Shown: positions 1 to 10,180, counted from the stretch's first letter. The stretch is 64,000 nucleotides of DNA from Bradyrhizobium glycinis (GCF_016031655.1 NZ_JACCHQ010000002.1:372001-436000); one strand, 5' to 3'. Notes: generated by a model not told the origin, from the letters alone. Numbers and translations: made by a program.

Positions 1-911
1 CCCACAAGGCCTGCCTCGACCATGTCACGCCGCCGGGACACCCTGAAAGGCCCGATCGCCTGCGCGCGGTGGAAGAAGCTTTGTCGCATGAGCGCTTCCA
101 GTTCCTGGCGCGCGAGGAGGCACCGGAGGGCGATCTCGATCTCGTCACGCTTTGCCACAACGAGCATTACGTGACCGAGCTGCGCCACATCGCCCCGACC
201 AGCGGTCAGGTCTATATCGACGGCGACACTTCGATGTCCCCGGGCACGTGGGAGGCGGTGATGCGCGGCGTCGGCGGCGCGGTTGCGGCGACCGAAGCGG
301 TGATGGCCGGCGAGCATCGCAACGCCTTCGTCGCGGTCCGCCCGCCCGGACATCATGCCGAGATCGGCAAGCCGATGGGCTTCTGCTTCTTCGACAACGT
401 CGCGATCGCCGCGCGCCACGCCCAGCGCAAATACGGCATCAAGCGCGCGGCCATCGTCGACTTCGACGTGCATCACGGCAACGGCACGCAGGACATCTTC
501 TGGTCGGACCCGACCGTGATGTACTGCTCGACGCACCAGATGCCGCTGTTTCCGGGCACCGGCGCTAGAAGCGAGCGCGGCGATCACGACACCATCGTCA
601 ATGCGCCGCTCGCCTCCGAGGACGGCGGCCCGGAATTCCGCGTCGCGTTCGAGAACCTGATCCTGCCGCAGCTCGAGAAATTCAGCCCCGAGCTCTTGAT
701 CGTCTCGGCCGGCTTCGACGCGCATTATCGCGATCCCCTGGCTTCGCTGAACCTGCGCGCGGAGGACTATGCCTGGGTGACGCGCAAGCTGATGGATCTC
801 GCCGACAAGACCGCCGGCGGCCGCATTGTTTCGGTGCTCGAGGGCGGCTATGACCTGCAAGGACTGAAAGAATCTGTTACGGCGCATGTCGGCGCCCTGA
901 TGGGCGCTTGA
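1..911 (+). CDS. Histone deacetylase family protein (5' end outside window)
   Basis: The reading frame is open from base 3, so the N-terminus lies upstream. The first visible residues already match the family (an [14 protein letters not shown] segment), so the internal GTG at 69 is not the true start. Zn-dependent amidohydrolase signatures are visible: RPPGHHAE, the active-site loop [11 protein letters not shown], and SAGFDAH near the C-terminus. Bacterial members deacetylate acetylated lysines, polyamines or other acetyl-amides; the substrate cannot be read from the sequence. It ends about 70 bases before xseB on the same strand and may be co-transcribed with it. Confidence 0.93.
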   Translation, partial: HKACLDHVTPPGHPERPDRLRAVEEALSHERFQFLAREEAPEGDLDLVTLCHNEHYVTELRHIAPTSGQVYIDGDTSMSPGTWEAVMRGVGGAVAATEAVMAGEHRNAFVAVRPPGHHAEIGKPMGFCFFDNVAIAARHAQRKYGIKRAAIVDFDVHHGNGTQDIFWSDPTVMYCSTHQMPLFPGTGARSERGDHDTIVNAPLASEDGGPEFRVAFENLILPQLEKFSPELLIVSAGFDAHYRDPLASLNLRAEDYAWVTRKLMDLADKTAGGRIVSVLEGGYDLQGLKESVTAHVGALMGA

Positions 912-984
912 CCCACTCGCCACATTACGCCCGCAAAACTCTGCTTTCTCCAAGGTGAAGTGAATCGGGCAATCGGAAACGGAT

Positions 985-1236
985 ATGGCCGAAAATACGC
1001 AAGTCGACGTCTCCAGGCTCACCTTCGAGCGCGCGATCGAGGAACTCGAAACGATCGTGAAGCGGCTCGAGGACGGCAAGGTGCCGCTCGAGGAATCCGT
1101 GACGATCTACGAGCGCGGCGAGGCCCTGAAGCGGCGCTGCGAGGAACTGCTACGCCAAGCTGAGGCCCGCGTCGACAAGATCACCACCGATGCCAGCGGC
1201 CAGGCCACCGGCACTGCGCCGCTCGACGTCCAGTAA
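985..1236 (+). CDS. xseB: Exodeoxyribonuclease VII small subunit
   Basis: An 83-residue protein, the usual XseB size, with the family pattern F-x2-A-x2-ELE-x2-VKRLE-x-G-x-VPLEES and YERGEAL, followed by a helix LKRRCEELL. XseB pairs with XseA in the cytoplasm to degrade single-stranded DNA in both directions. No xseA is present in the window. The ATG at 985 is the natural start because the family core begins about 10 residues later. The dxs gene follows after roughly 600 non-coding bases. Confidence 0.93.
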   Translation: MAENTQVDVSRLTFERAIEELETIVKRLEDGKVPLEESVTIYERGEALKRRCEELLRQAEARVDKITTDASGQATGTAPLDVQ

Positions 1237-1851
1237 AGAGTGCTTTCCCGCTGCCCCCCGCAGGGCCGCGCAAGACGCAAGGTCCGCGCAAGACATCTTC
1301 GTGGGGCGCGTGTCGCCGGATCGATGTCCGGATCGCACGGCGCAGTTCCGGCAGGCATCGGTTCCGTGGCGGAGGATGGATACGTCCCGCGCCAGAATCG
1401 GGCGTTGAAAGCGAAAAACGCTCCAGTTGAGGCAAAAAAGCCTTCCAAGGAACCGAGCAAGGCGGAACCCACTCACCCGGGCCAAGGTTAACCACTCTGG
1501 CCCGCGAGTTGCACCTGCATACCCCTAATCGGCCCAGCGGGTTGGCTTTGGCCCAAGCTTTGGTGTAAAGCTGCGCGGAGTGTGGCTTTTTGCAAGCCTT
1601 GCGTGGGCACCGATTACCAACGACAAGTGCTTCAAACTGCTATGAAATTGGCTTGGGACGGACGAAGCCGATCTAAGTGACAGGGATCACAGAGACTGAA
1701 CCGGAGCACACTTAAGCTTACCTAAGCTTGAAGGCGGGGCCTTGCCCCGTGCAGGTGGCTCCGACGGTTATAGGACTCGCGCTGCGCCGATATTGTGCAA
1801 ACCCATCGCGCACCGGAATGACCTTCCGGCGCTGACAAATTGGAAATCGCC
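1237..1851. other. Long intergenic stretch before dxs
   Basis: About 615 bases with no convincing gene. Short open frames on both strands (for example 1240-1491 +) show no recognisable family and composition typical of GC-rich shadow ORFs. The right half is less GC-rich and holds AAGCTTACCTAAGCTT, a small imperfect palindrome near 1714-1729. It probably contains the dxs promoter and leader. I see no riboswitch consensus that I can name. Confidence 0.5.
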
Positions 1852-3780
1852 GTGAACGCATACAGTAAGACGCCGCTTCTCGACACCATCCGGACGCCGG
1901 AAGATCTGCGCAAGCTCAAGGTCGAGCAGATTCGCCAGGTTGCCGACGAGCTGCGGCAGGAGACCATCGATGCCGTCTCGGTGACCGGCGGTCACTTCGG
2001 CGCGGGCCTCGGCGTGGTCGAGCTCACCACCGCGATCCATTACGTCTTCGATACGCCGCGCGACCGGTTGATCTGGGACGTCGGCCACCAAGCCTATCCG
2101 CACAAGATCCTCACCGGCCGGCGCGACCGCATCCGCACGCTGCGTACCGGCGGCGGCCTGTCCGGCTTCACCAAGCGCAGCGAGAGCGACTACGATCCGT
2201 TCGGCGCGGCGCATTCCTCGACCTCGATCTCCGCCGGCCTCGGCATGGCCGTGGCGCGCGACCTCTCCGGCGGCAAGAACAACGTTATCGCCGTGATCGG
2301 TGACGGCGCGATGTCGGCCGGCATGGCCTATGAGGCCATGAACAATGCGGGTGCGATGAACTCGCGCCTGATCGTCATTCTCAACGACAACGACATGTCG
2401 ATCGCGCCGCCGGTCGGCGCCATGAGCGCCTATCTGTCGCGCCTCTACTCCGGCAAGACCTATCGCACGTTGCGCGATGCGGCCAAGCAGATCAACAAGC
2501 GCCTGCCCAAGATCCTTGCCAATCGCGCCAATCGCGTCGAGGAATATTCCCGCGGCTTCATGATGGACGGCGGCACGCTGTTCGAGGAGCTCGGCTTCTA
2601 CTATGTCGGCCCGATCGACGGCCACAACCTCGACCATCTGCTGCCCGTGCTGAAGAACGTCCGCGACATGGAGACCGGCCCGATCCTGGTCCACGTCGTG
2701 ACGCAGAAGGGCAAGGGCTACGGCCCGGCGGAAGCCTCCGCCGACAAGTATCACGCGGTCGTCAAGTTCGACGTCGCGACCGGCACGCAGGCCAAGGCCA
2801 AGCCAAACGCGCCGGCCTATCAGAACGTGTTCGGCCAGAGCCTCGTCAAGGAAGCGCAGAAGGACGACAAAATCGTCGCCATCACCGCGGCGATGCCGTC
2901 GGGCACCGGTGTCGACATCTTCAACAAGGCCTTTCCCGACCGCACCTTCGACGTCGGCATCGCCGAGCAGCACGCGGTGACCTTTGCCGCGGGCCTAGCG
3001 ACCGAAGGCTACAAGCCGTTCTGCGCGATCTACTCGACCTTCCTGCAGCGCGGCTATGACCAGATCGTCCACGACGTCGCGATCCAGAGTCTGCCCGTCC
3101 GCTTCGCCATCGACCGCGCCGGCCTCGTCGGCGCCGACGGCGCGACCCATGCCGGCTCGTTCGACAACGCCTATCTCGGCTGCCTGCCCAACATGGTGAT
3201 CATGGCAGCTAGCGATGAAGCAGAGCTCGTGCACATGGTGGCGACACAGGTTGCGATCAACGACCGTCCGAGCTCGCTGCGCTATCCGCGCGGCGAAGGC
3301 CGCGGCGTCGAGATGCCCGAGGTCGGCATTCCGCTCGAGATCGGCAAGGGCCGCATGATTCGTCAGGGCAGCAAGATCGCCCTGCTCTCCTTCGGCACCC
3401 GCCTCGCCGAATGCGAGAAGGCGGCCGACGAGCTCGCGGCCCACGGCCTGTCGACCACGATCGCCGATGCGCGCTTCATGAAGCCGCTCGACACCGAGCT
3501 GGTGCTCAAGCTCGCCCGCGACCATGAGATCCTGATCACGATCGAGGAAGGCTCGATCGGCGGCTTCGGCTCGCATGTCGCGCAGTACCTGACCGACCAG
3601 GGCGTGCTCGACACCGGCATGGTCAAGTTCCGCTCGATGGTGCTGCCCGACGTGTTCCAGGATCACGACACCCCGGCCGCGATGTACGCCCGCGCCGGCC
3701 TCGACGCCAAGGGCATCGTCGCCAAGGTGTTCGAGGCACTCGGCAAGGATGTGAAGACCGAGACGGTCAAGCTGGCTTGA
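1852..3780 (+). CDS. dxs: 1-deoxy-D-xylulose-5-phosphate synthase
   Basis: A 642-residue thiamine-diphosphate enzyme that condenses pyruvate and glyceraldehyde-3-phosphate to DXP, the first step of the MEP isoprenoid pathway. The TPP-binding GDG motif ([15 protein letters not shown]) lies about residue 150. The transketolase pyrimidine-binding part ([12 protein letters not shown]) is about residue 365 and YPRGEGRG about 475. The C-terminal transketolase domain has [14 protein letters not shown] at 1852 is preferred over the in-frame TTG at 1840 because GGAA sits six bases before it, and the protein then begins [10 protein letters not shown]. Length is normal for the family. Confidence 0.97.
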   Translation: MNAYSKTPLLDTIRTPEDLRKLKVEQIRQVADELRQETIDAVSVTGGHFGAGLGVVELTTAIHYVFDTPRDRLIWDVGHQAYPHKILTGRRDRIRTLRTGGGLSGFTKRSESDYDPFGAAHSSTSISAGLGMAVARDLSGGKNNVIAVIGDGAMSAGMAYEAMNNAGAMNSRLIVILNDNDMSIAPPVGAMSAYLSRLYSGKTYRTLRDAAKQINKRLPKILANRANRVEEYSRGFMMDGGTLFEELGFYYVGPIDGHNLDHLLPVLKNVRDMETGPILVHVVTQKGKGYGPAEASADKYHAVVKFDVATGTQAKAKPNAPAYQNVFGQSLVKEAQKDDKIVAITAAMPSGTGVDIFNKAFPDRTFDVGIAEQHAVTFAAGLATEGYKPFCAIYSTFLQRGYDQIVHDVAIQSLPVRFAIDRAGLVGADGATHAGSFDNAYLGCLPNMVIMAASDEAELVHMVATQVAINDRPSSLRYPRGEGRGVEMPEVGIPLEIGKGRMIRQGSKIALLSFGTRLAECEKAADELAAHGLSTTIADARFMKPLDTELVLKLARDHEILITIEEGSIGGFGSHVAQYLTDQGVLDTGMVKFRSMVLPDVFQDHDTPAAMYARAGLDAKGIVAKVFEALGKDVKTETVKLA

Positions 3781-3788
3781 GTTGGTTC

Positions 3789-3910
3789 ACCTCTCCCGCT
3801 TGCGGGAGAGGTCGACGCGAAGCGTCGGGTGAGGGCTTTCGCCTCTTGGGGGTTCTCGATCGCGGAGATACCCTCTCCCCAGCCCTCCCCCGCAGGCGGG
3901 GGAGGGAGCA
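3789..3910. repeat. Dispersed palindromic repeat (CTCTCCC family)
   Basis: A perfect hairpin CCTCTCCCGC-TT-GCGGGAGAGG occurs at 3790-3811. A second hairpin (CCCTCCCCCGC...GCGGGGGAGGG) occurs around 3890-3908. A GACGCGAAGCGTC palindrome lies between. The same motif style recurs at 27526-27718 and 37078-37222, and a short version follows aroC at about 14258-14275. It sits between dxs and the deoxyribosyltransferase and could fold as an mRNA processing or termination structure. Confidence 0.75.
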
Positions 3911-3960
3911 GAGCACGTGCTGTGGCTAGCACCCGGCCCAAATTTTCCGGTCCGAACTCC

Positions 3961-4515
3961 ATGAAAATCTATCTGGCAGGCCCCGACGTGTTCCTGCCGG
4001 ATGCCGTCGAGATCGGCCGGCGCAAGGTCGATATCTGCGCCGTTCATGGCCTCACCGGGCTCTACCCCCTCGACAACGCGATCGATCTCACCGCCGCCGA
4101 CGCTTCGCGGCAGATTTTCTGCGGCAACGAGGCGATGATGGACGCGGCCGATGCCATCATCGCCAATCTGACGCCGTTCCGCGGCGCCGGCGCCGATCCC
4201 GGCGCCGTCTACGAGCTCGGCTACATGGCCGGGCGGGGCAAGTTCTGTCTCGCCTATTCCAACGACGGCGCCGCCTATGCCGACCGCGTCTCGCGCTTCA
4301 TGGAGATCACCCCCGAGAACGGACGGCTGGTCGATGCCCAGGGGCTGACGGTCGAAGATTTCGGCCTCGCCGACAACCTCATGATGATCCATGCGCTGGA
4401 GCTGCACGGCTGCCCACTGGTGACACCGGCCGCGATGCCGATCGACGTCTGGCACGACCTCACCGCGTTCGAGACTTGCGTCCGGATGGCGGCCGCGCGA
4501 TTGATCGCTACATAA
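3961..4515 (+). CDS. Nucleoside 2-deoxyribosyltransferase
   Basis: A 184-residue member of the N-deoxyribosyltransferase family, which transfers deoxyribose between nucleobases or hydrolyses nucleotides in salvage. Seen directly: N-terminal KIYLAGPDVF, then NLTPFRG, and DPGAVYELGYMAG holding the probable catalytic glutamate in YELGY. An upstream in-frame start at 3829 would read through the palindromic repeat and give a low-complexity leader, so ATG 3961 is chosen; it begins directly with the Rossmann-like first strand. The tlyA gene follows 28 bases later. Confidence 0.88.
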   Translation: MKIYLAGPDVFLPDAVEIGRRKVDICAVHGLTGLYPLDNAIDLTAADASRQIFCGNEAMMDAADAIIANLTPFRGAGADPGAVYELGYMAGRGKFCLAYSNDGAAYADRVSRFMEITPENGRLVDAQGLTVEDFGLADNLMMIHALELHGCPLVTPAAMPIDVWHDLTAFETCVRMAAARLIAT

Positions 4516-4543
4516 GCACCTCAGTCGTGGCCATGAGAGCGTA

Positions 4544-5278
4544 ATGCCCCCTGCCCGCAAGCGCGCGGATGTATTGCTGGTCGAGCGCGGCCTGTTCGAG
4601 AGCCGGGCGCGGGCCCGCGCGGCCGTCGAAGCCGGCCTCGTCACGGCCGACGACAAGCAGGTCTCGAAGCCGTCGGAGACGATCGCCGAGGACGCGGTGA
4701 TCCGGGCCGAGCCCGCGCATCCCTACGTCTCCCGCGGCGGCGTCAAGCTCGCCGGCGCGCTGGAGCGGTACCCGATCGACATCGAGGACCATGTCTGCCT
4801 CGACGTGGGCGCCTCCACCGGCGGCTTCACCGAGGTGCTGCTGGCGAACGGCGCGGCGCTGGTGTTCGCCATCGATGTCGGCACGAGCCAGCTGCATCCC
4901 TCGCTGCGCGATCATCCCAAGATCGTGTCGATGGAGGAGACCGACATCCGCAGCTATGAGGGCAAGCGCCTGCCGGCGCGCCCCGATGTCGTCGTCATCG
5001 ACGTCAGCTTCATCTCGCTGAAGATCGTGCTGCCGGTGGCGCTGTCGCTGGCGGCGGCGCCGATGAGCCTGCTGGCGCTGATCAAGCCGCAATTCGAGGC
5101 GGAGCGGAAACACAACAAGAAGGGCATCATCCGCGATGCCGCCGTGCATCGGGAGATCTGCGACGACATCGCGGCCTTTGCGGCGTCGCTCGGCTGTACC
5201 GAGATCGAAATATTCCCGTCGCCGATCACCGGCGGTGACGGCAATATCGAATTCTTCCTGGGCGCGCGCCGTGGTTGA
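4544..5278 (+). CDS. tlyA: TlyA family rRNA 2'-O-methyltransferase
   Basis: A 244-residue protein with an N-terminal S4 RNA-binding domain ([20 protein letters not shown], about residues 4-60) and a C-terminal FtsJ/RrmJ-like methyltransferase. The SAM motif [14 protein letters not shown] is about residue 85, and DVSFISLK and LIKPQFE follow. TlyA enzymes methylate ribosomal RNA cytidines; some were described historically as hemolysins. The stop codon lies inside the start region of the next gene (8-base overlap), which indicates translational coupling of two RNA methyltransferases. Confidence 0.93.
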   Translation: MPPARKRADVLLVERGLFESRARARAAVEAGLVTADDKQVSKPSETIAEDAVIRAEPAHPYVSRGGVKLAGALERYPIDIEDHVCLDVGASTGGFTEVLLANGAALVFAIDVGTSQLHPSLRDHPKIVSMEETDIRSYEGKRLPARPDVVVIDVSFISLKIVLPVALSLAAAPMSLLALIKPQFEAERKHNKKGIIRDAAVHREICDDIAAFAASLGCTEIEIFPSPITGGDGNIEFFLGARRG

Positions 5279-6518
5279 GCGCATCAAGATCGATCATGTC
5301 GGCCATCGCGGCGACGGCGTCTGCCTCGATGCCGGCGAAGCAATCTATGTGCCTTACACGCTCGGCGGCGAGACCGTCGAGGTCGATCACGTCGCAGGCC
5401 ATCATCCCGACCGCCGCAAGCTGCTGGCGGTGGAGGTCGCAAGCCCCGAACGCGTCGAACCATTCTGCCCGCATTTCGGCGTGTGTGGCGGCTGCGCGAT
5501 CCAGCATTGGGCGACCCAGCCCTATCGGGCCTGGAAGCGCAAGGTCGTGATCGAAACGCTGGCGCAGGCCGGCATCGATTGCGAGGTGGCGCCGCTGGTC
5601 GATGCCCACGGCGCCGGGCGCCGGCGCATCACGCTGCACGGCCGGTTCGGCACGCACGATATCCTCAAGGTCGGCTTCTCGGCTGCGAGCTCGCATGATG
5701 TCATCCCGATTCATCGTTGTCCGATCCTCGATCCCGCGCTCGAGGGCGCACTCGATGCCGCCTGGGCACTCGCCGAGCCGCTGACGTCCAAGATGCCGGT
5801 GACCAAGCCATTGGACATCCAGGTCACCGCGACCGCAGGCGGCCTCGATGTCGACGTGCGCGGCTCCGGCCCGTTGCCGACGGCGCTGGTCACCGCGCTG
5901 TCGCGCGTCGCCGAGCAGCACCGCCTGGCGCGGCTGACCCGGCATGGCGAGCTGGTGCTGCAACGTCGGCCGCCGACGGTAAGGATGGGCCGCGCCGAGG
6001 TGATACTGCCGCCGGGCTCGTTCCTGCAAGCGACGGTGGCGGGCGAGGAGACGCTTGCGGCACTCGTCGCCGAGTGCATCGGCAAGGCCAAGGAGGTGCT
6101 CGACCTCTTCTGCGGCGTCGGCCCGTTCGCGCTCAGGCTCGCCGAGAAGGCGCGCGTCACCGCCTTTGACAGCGACGCCGGCGCCGTCGCGGCGCTGGCG
6201 AAAGCTGCGCGCACACCAAGCCTGAAGCCGATCAAGTGCGAGCCGCGCGACCTGTTCCGCCGCCCGCTGGTGCCGCAGGAGCTTCGGGACTTCGACGCCG
6301 TGGTGTTCGACCCGCCGCGCCAGGGCGCGCAGGCGCAGGCGCTGAAGCTTGCGGCGAGCAAGGTGCCGGTCGTGATTGGCGTGTCCTGCAACGCCGCGAC
6401 CTTTGCCCGCGACGCGCGGCTCCTGATCGACGGGGGCTATCGGCTGGAGGCCGTAGTGCCGGTGGACCAGTTTCGCCACACGCCGCATGTCGAGCTGGTG
6501 GCGAAATTTAGACGCTAG
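5271..6518 (+). CDS. RlmD/TrmA-family 23S rRNA or tRNA (uracil-5)-methyltransferase
   Basis: A 415-residue class I SAM-dependent RNA methyltransferase. Seen: the iron-sulfur cysteine cluster [10 protein letters not shown] near residue 65, SAM motif [15 protein letters not shown] near 275, DPPRQGA, and the catalytic-cysteine motif [13 protein letters not shown] near 370. The family makes 5-methyluridine in rRNA or tRNA; which RNA is modified cannot be told here. GTG 5271 is preferred because it begins [16 protein letters not shown], matching a TRAM-like N-terminus; an earlier in-frame start at 5136 lies entirely within tlyA. Its 3' end overlaps the convergent next gene by four bases. Confidence 0.93.
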   Translation: MVERIKIDHVGHRGDGVCLDAGEAIYVPYTLGGETVEVDHVAGHHPDRRKLLAVEVASPERVEPFCPHFGVCGGCAIQHWATQPYRAWKRKVVIETLAQAGIDCEVAPLVDAHGAGRRRITLHGRFGTHDILKVGFSAASSHDVIPIHRCPILDPALEGALDAAWALAEPLTSKMPVTKPLDIQVTATAGGLDVDVRGSGPLPTALVTALSRVAEQHRLARLTRHGELVLQRRPPTVRMGRAEVILPPGSFLQATVAGEETLAALVAECIGKAKEVLDLFCGVGPFALRLAEKARVTAFDSDAGAVAALAKAARTPSLKPIKCEPRDLFRRPLVPQELRDFDAVVFDPPRQGAQAQALKLAASKVPVVIGVSCNAATFARDARLLIDGGYRLEAVVPVDQFRHTPHVELVAKFRR

Positions 6519-7114
6519 CGCCGCAGGCCACTCAGCGCCGGCGATTCGCCGGGCAACATGTTCGATCTGATGTCACTGTCCATGCGGCCCGAATCCTGCT
6601 GGGTGTAGCCGACGCCAAACGACAGGCTGAGATTTGATGTCGGCTTGAATTCGACACCCGCAAACCCGCCATAGCCGGGCCCGGCGCTGGAGGTGAGCGG
6701 CGCCAGCGAGCTGCCGATGCCGTTGCCGTATTTCAGCGTGTCAAAGCCGGCAAAGAAGGTGACGGGCATGCCGCCCGCGGTCTTCATCTGATAGCCGAAT
6801 TGTGTGCTGTCATAAGAAAGCGCGCTGAAATTGCCGAGCGAGCCCGCCTGGTTGAAGCCGCTCAATCCGAAAGCGCCGCGTTCGCGACCGATGAAGAAGC
6901 CGTTCGCAGAGCTCGTACGCCAATCGGCCTCTCCGGCGTTGAAGCTCGCAAAGTTGCCATAGGTGTCGGAGCTCAGGCCGGCAGCGCCGCCAAGGCCGAA
7001 AGGCCCACCGGGAATCCAATATCGCAGCGGCGCCACTTGCGCATGAACCGGCGCTCCGCCAAGGCAGAGCACGGCGAGAGCTGCAAGAGCGCATGAGCGT
7101 CCAAGTTCGAACAT
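6515..7114 (-). CDS. Probable outer-membrane beta-barrel protein
   Basis: A 199-residue protein with a clear signal peptide ([19 protein letters not shown], cleavage after about residue 25). The mature part is rich in Gly, Ser, Phe and Tyr with alternating strands ([49 protein letters not shown]). The pattern [21 protein letters not shown] resembles closing strands of small opacity-type beta-barrels. It faces the RNA methyltransferase tail to tail with a four-base overlap. Family assignment is by pattern only. Confidence 0.72.
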   Translation of the reverse strand: MFELGRSCALAALAVLCLGGAPVHAQVAPLRYWIPGGPFGLGGAAGLSSDTYGNFASFNAGEADWRTSSANGFFIGRERGAFGLSGFNQAGSLGNFSALSYDSTQFGYQMKTAGGMPVTFFAGFDTLKYGNGIGSSLAPLTSSAGPGYGGFAGVEFKPTSNLSLSFGVGYTQQDSGRMDSDIRSNMLPGESPALSGLRR

Positions 7115-7225
7115 TCTGGCTACCGTCTAAAACCCTGTAAAACTATACTCCTCGACCATCATCAATGCCAGCGGAGCGACCGCGCCGGTCCTTGCGGCCG
7201 CAGGTCTTTCAGGGAACCGCGCCTG

Positions 7226-8065
7226 ATGCCGGACGATCCGCTGCTCACCCGCCTGACATCCGTTGTTGCCGATGTACCTGGCGTTCAAGCTGTCGTGCTC
7301 GGCGGCTCTCGCGCGAGAGGGCGCGCGCACGCGACCTCGGACTACGATATCGGACTCTATTTCAAGTCGGCGCTGGACACCGAACGGTTGCTGGCCGCCG
7401 CTCAGACGGTCGCGGACGATCCCGCCGCCACGACGGTGACGCCCGTCGGAGAATGGGGCCCGTGGATCGTCGGCGGCGCCTGGCTTTCGGTGGGAGGCCG
7501 CAAGGTCGACCTGCTCTACCGCAACGCCGAGGCGGTCGAGGCCGTCATGGAATCCTGCGGCGCCGGCGTGGTCACCGTGGACTACCAGCCCGGCCATCCG
7601 CATGGCTTCTGCTCGGCGATCTGGATGGGCGAGATCGCATATTGTCAGCCGCTGCACGATCCGAACGGCGTGATCGCCCGGCTCAAGTCGATCGCACTTC
7701 CCTATCCGGAGGCTCTGCGCAGCGCCCTGATCCGGCGCTTTCAATGGGAAGTCCTGTTCAGCATCGAAAATGCCGAGCTCGCGGCTGCACGCAACGAGCG
7801 GACCCATGTCGCGGGATGCCTGTACCGATCGCTCGCCTGCGTCGCGCAGGTGCTGTTTGCATTGAACGAGCGCTATCTGATCAACGAGAAGGGGGCGCTG
7901 CAGGAGGCAGCCGGCATGCCGCTGACGATTCCGCACCTGGTGGAGCAGTCCGACCGGATCTGGCAACTCGTCGCCGAGGGCGGCTTCGCACAAGCCTGCG
8001 CAGTGCTGCGGCAAGTCGACCAGCAATTGATGACGCTGACGCGACCCGACGGGACCGCACCGTGA
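7226..8065 (+). CDS. Nucleotidyltransferase-domain protein
   Basis: A 279-residue protein with a pol-beta-type nucleotidyltransferase core at the N-terminus: GGSRARGRAHATSDYDIGLY, about residues 26-45, carrying the GS and DxD motifs, with a third acidic position in KVDLLY near residue 93. The remainder is helical with no named domain. Related proteins include aminoglycoside adenylyltransferase-like and MNT-type enzymes, but the substrate is unknown. ATG 7226 lies 20 residues before the core. It is convergent with the next gene, only three bases apart. Confidence 0.8.
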   Translation: MPDDPLLTRLTSVVADVPGVQAVVLGGSRARGRAHATSDYDIGLYFKSALDTERLLAAAQTVADDPAATTVTPVGEWGPWIVGGAWLSVGGRKVDLLYRNAEAVEAVMESCGAGVVTVDYQPGHPHGFCSAIWMGEIAYCQPLHDPNGVIARLKSIALPYPEALRSALIRRFQWEVLFSIENAELAAARNERTHVAGCLYRSLACVAQVLFALNERYLINEKGALQEAAGMPLTIPHLVEQSDRIWQLVAEGGFAQACAVLRQVDQQLMTLTRPDGTAP

Positions 8066-8068
8066 ACG

Positions 8069-8704
8069 CTATGCCGTCCTATCGACGGACGACGACGAAT
8101 CCGCCGGCGGATATTTCGTCACCGGCACCATGAAGGATTTGGTGCCCACCTGGTAGATGATCTTGCCGTTCTGCCCGTCGTCGCTTGCGATCTGCGCCTG
8201 TCCGAACATGATGACGTTCTTGTAGACGAAGCCGGTACCCTTGCGGGTGACGCCGTCGGTGGTGACGCTGACCTCGGCTTCCTTGCCATTGACGGACAGC
8301 ACCTTGAAGCTCGCGCTCTTGCCGTTCTCGCTGGAATAGCCGCCCCAGCTTCCCATGAGGCGGCTGTCGGAAGCGGGCGGCTGCTGCTTTTCGAGGTTCG
8401 CGGTCTGCTTGCCGGCGCCGCCCACAGAGAACAGCAGCACCATGTTCTTGCCGTCCTTGGTGCCGACCGTAACGCCCCCAAAAGTGATCAGCGTACCCCT
8501 GACTTCGCCGAAGCCGCGCTCGGTGCGTCCGTTGTGGGTGTACTCGACCTGCGCCCGCGCCCCGCGGATGTTGACGACCTTGAAGCCGACGGGCTGGTTG
8601 TTGCCCACCCAATTGCCCTTCCAGTCACCGAGCAGAGCGCTCTGGCGATACAGCCGCTCGTTGGCGGGCGAAATCTGGCTGGTGCTCGATGTGACGATGG
8701 CCAT
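8069..8704 (-). CDS. Conserved hypothetical protein with two internal repeats
   Basis: A 211-residue protein of no recognised family. Two similar beta-rich units are visible: unit one from LLGDWKGNW through GFKVVNIRGARAQVEYTHNG to RGTLITFGG, and unit two from LMGSWGGYS through FKVLSVNGKEAEVSVTTDG to VYKNVIMFG. They share the order LxGxW - FKV - NG/RG - A-x-V - G-x-T - ITFG/IMFG. No signal peptide is seen with ATG 8704. An upstream in-frame GTG at 8800 would add 32 hydrophobic residues but has no better ribosome binding site, so the start is uncertain. Confidence 0.7.
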   Translation of the reverse strand: MAIVTSSTSQISPANERLYRQSALLGDWKGNWVGNNQPVGFKVVNIRGARAQVEYTHNGRTERGFGEVRGTLITFGGVTVGTKDGKNMVLLFSVGGAGKQTANLEKQQPPASDSRLMGSWGGYSSENGKSASFKVLSVNGKEAEVSVTTDGVTRKGTGFVYKNVIMFGQAQIASDDGQNGKIIYQVGTKSFMVPVTKYPPADSSSSVDRTA

Positions 8705-8899
8705 TGGATTGCTCGGACGGGCCTGACAAACCCGCTTTCGCTGGCTTAGGCAGGTCAGGATGCCGGCTGGAACGAACGGAAACCATGTGATTAGGGCCAC
8801 GCACCCGTTAACGAGCCGTTAAGCGCGCGCATCGGCCGGGCGGGCAAAAGGTCTCAGCCGGAACCAGCGGGCATGATCTCGCCGGAAAACCCGTCTCCC

Positions 8900-9763
8900 T
8901 CACCGTCCCCAGCGATCGGACCAGATCTTCTCGCCGATGAGGCAATTGACGCGCGGCTCCTTGTCCGCGACACGCATCACCGGGCGCTCCGGCGTGCGGC
9001 CGGCGACTTCCATCAGCAACTTGGTGCGGATCGCTTCCTTGAACTTGTCGCGCTCCTTGATCGTGATGACGAAGGACCCCGGCCCCCCGATGACGCAGTC
9101 CTCGTAATAAAGATCGAGATTGTCGATATCCATGGTCGAATAGGACGGCTCCTTGACCATGATGGGCAGGCCGTTGATGACGATGCCTTTCTCCAGCGCG
9201 GCGTCACGCGCCATCGTGACCGGGCCGCCATTGTTGTTCGGACCGTCGCCGGAAACGTCGATGACACGGCGCAGGCCGCGATAGGGATCCTCGTCGAACA
9301 GCGGCATCGCGAAGTTGATCGCGCCGGAGATCGAGGTGCGCGAAGCGCGCCGGATCGGCGTCTTCATGATCTCGGCGGCAACCGCGTCCGCCGTCTCCGG
9401 ACCATCGATCAGCCGCCAGGGAATGATGATCTTCTGGTCGCTGGAGGCGGCCCACTCGAAATAGGTCACCGCGATGCGGCCGTTCGGGCCGAGCTTCAGC
9501 GCCTGCAGGAACTCCTTCGACTGGATCGCCTGTGCATAGCCCTCGCGCTGGATCGCGAGTTCGTCCATGTCCATCGAGTAGGACACGTCGACCGCGAGGA
9601 CCAGCTCGACATCGACGCTCTGCGCGTCCTTGTCGGCCGCAAGCCGCTGCGGTTGAGTCCTGGGCGATTCGAATTTGGGTCCTGGTGCCGCGATGCCCGC
9701 GACGTCCCCTCCGGCAAACATGCCGGCCACCAGCACAGCCCCGATCGAGAACAGCAATCGCAT
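8900..9763 (-). CDS. DUF1194 (von Willebrand A-like) secreted protein
   Basis: A 287-residue protein with a signal peptide (LLFSIGAVLVAGMFAGGDVAGIAA). A VWA-like domain follows, with the MIDAS metal-binding motif DVSYSMD near residue 59 and VIDVSGDGPNNNGG near residue 165. The C-terminus has a Cys-containing segment (YYEDCVIGGPGSFV). This matches DUF1194, an alphaproteobacterial family of unknown role thought to be periplasmic. It is transcribed away from the fluoride operon. Confidence 0.88.
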   Translation of the reverse strand: MRLLFSIGAVLVAGMFAGGDVAGIAAPGPKFESPRTQPQRLAADKDAQSVDVELVLAVDVSYSMDMDELAIQREGYAQAIQSKEFLQALKLGPNGRIAVTYFEWAASSDQKIIIPWRLIDGPETADAVAAEIMKTPIRRASRTSISGAINFAMPLFDEDPYRGLRRVIDVSGDGPNNNGGPVTMARDAALEKGIVINGLPIMVKEPSYSTMDIDNLDLYYEDCVIGGPGSFVITIKERDKFKEAIRTKLLMEVAGRTPERPVMRVADKEPRVNCLIGEKIWSDRWGR

Positions 9764-9921
9764 CGCAGTCTCCCGTCGTATGACGCGATGGTGACATGCA
9801 ATCGGCTTGCCGCAAAGGCCGAAGATCGCTTGTGCTTCACAATCGAGTGCATCGCTGCTGCGTGTTGCCGTCGTTTGGCCATAGCGCTGACAGACTGGAA
9901 CAGGCGCGATCCCAATAAGCC

Positions 9922-9999
9922 GTCATTCCGGGACTCGCGAAGCGAGGACCCGGAATCTCGAGATTCCGGGTTCGATGCTGCGCATCGCCCCGGAATGAC
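9922..9999. repeat. Dispersed palindromic repeat (GTCATTCCGGG family)
   Basis: The outer inverted repeat GTCATTCCGGG...CCCCGGAATGAC bounds a 22-base perfect palindrome, CCCGGAATCTCGAGATTCCGGG at 9949-9970. Related copies occur at 28669-28762 and, shortened, at 31156-31206. It lies between the DUF1194 promoter region and the fluoride-operon promoter. Confidence 0.82.
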
Positions 10000-10027
10000 A
10001 GCCGGCGGTGGAGACCACCCCGCCCAC

Positions 10028-10055
10028 TTGTCCGGCACGATTTCCATGCTAGGGT
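10028..10055 (+). promoter_or_regulatory. Candidate sigma-70 promoter of the fluoride operon
   Basis: TTGTCC (10028-10033) and TAGGGT (10050-10055) are separated by 16 bases and lie 13 bases before the riboswitch aptamer. This placement fits a short 5' leader that starts just ahead of the aptamer. The -10 box is a weak match, so the call rests mainly on position. Confidence 0.45.
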
Positions 10056-10068
10056 TGCTCGCACAGAT

Positions 10069-10130
10069 GGGGATGGAGTCCCCCGACAACCGCCCGCCGG
10101 TCGATGACCTCATGGGCTGATGACTCCTGC
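10069..10130 (+). promoter_or_regulatory. Fluoride riboswitch (crcB motif)
   Basis: All parts of the fluoride aptamer are visible. Pseudoknot strands are GGGG (10069-10072) and CCCC (10081-10084). The main stem is GGAGTC (10075-10080) with GACTCC (10122-10127). The second stem is GCCC (10092-10095) with GGGC (10114-10117), capped by GGTC-GAT-GACC (10099-10109). The conserved single-stranded pieces GAUGG, CAACCGCC and GGGCUGAUGACUCC are in place, as in the crystallised Thermotoga aptamer. A terminator and two crcB genes follow, which independently supports the identification. Confidence 0.95.
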
Positions 10131-10180
10131 TTGAGGAGAGGCAATCTTGGGCCTCTGCCTTTGGCGGGAGCATGGAGATA

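Noticed and set aside
1240..1491. 83-codon frame after xseB
   Set aside because: No ribosome site, no recognisable pattern, and two competing antisense frames of equal quality; no basis to prefer it.
8873..10120. 415-codon open frame on the plus strand
   Set aside because: It is antisense to the DUF1194 gene, then runs through the palindromic repeat and into the fluoride riboswitch; no domain similarity.
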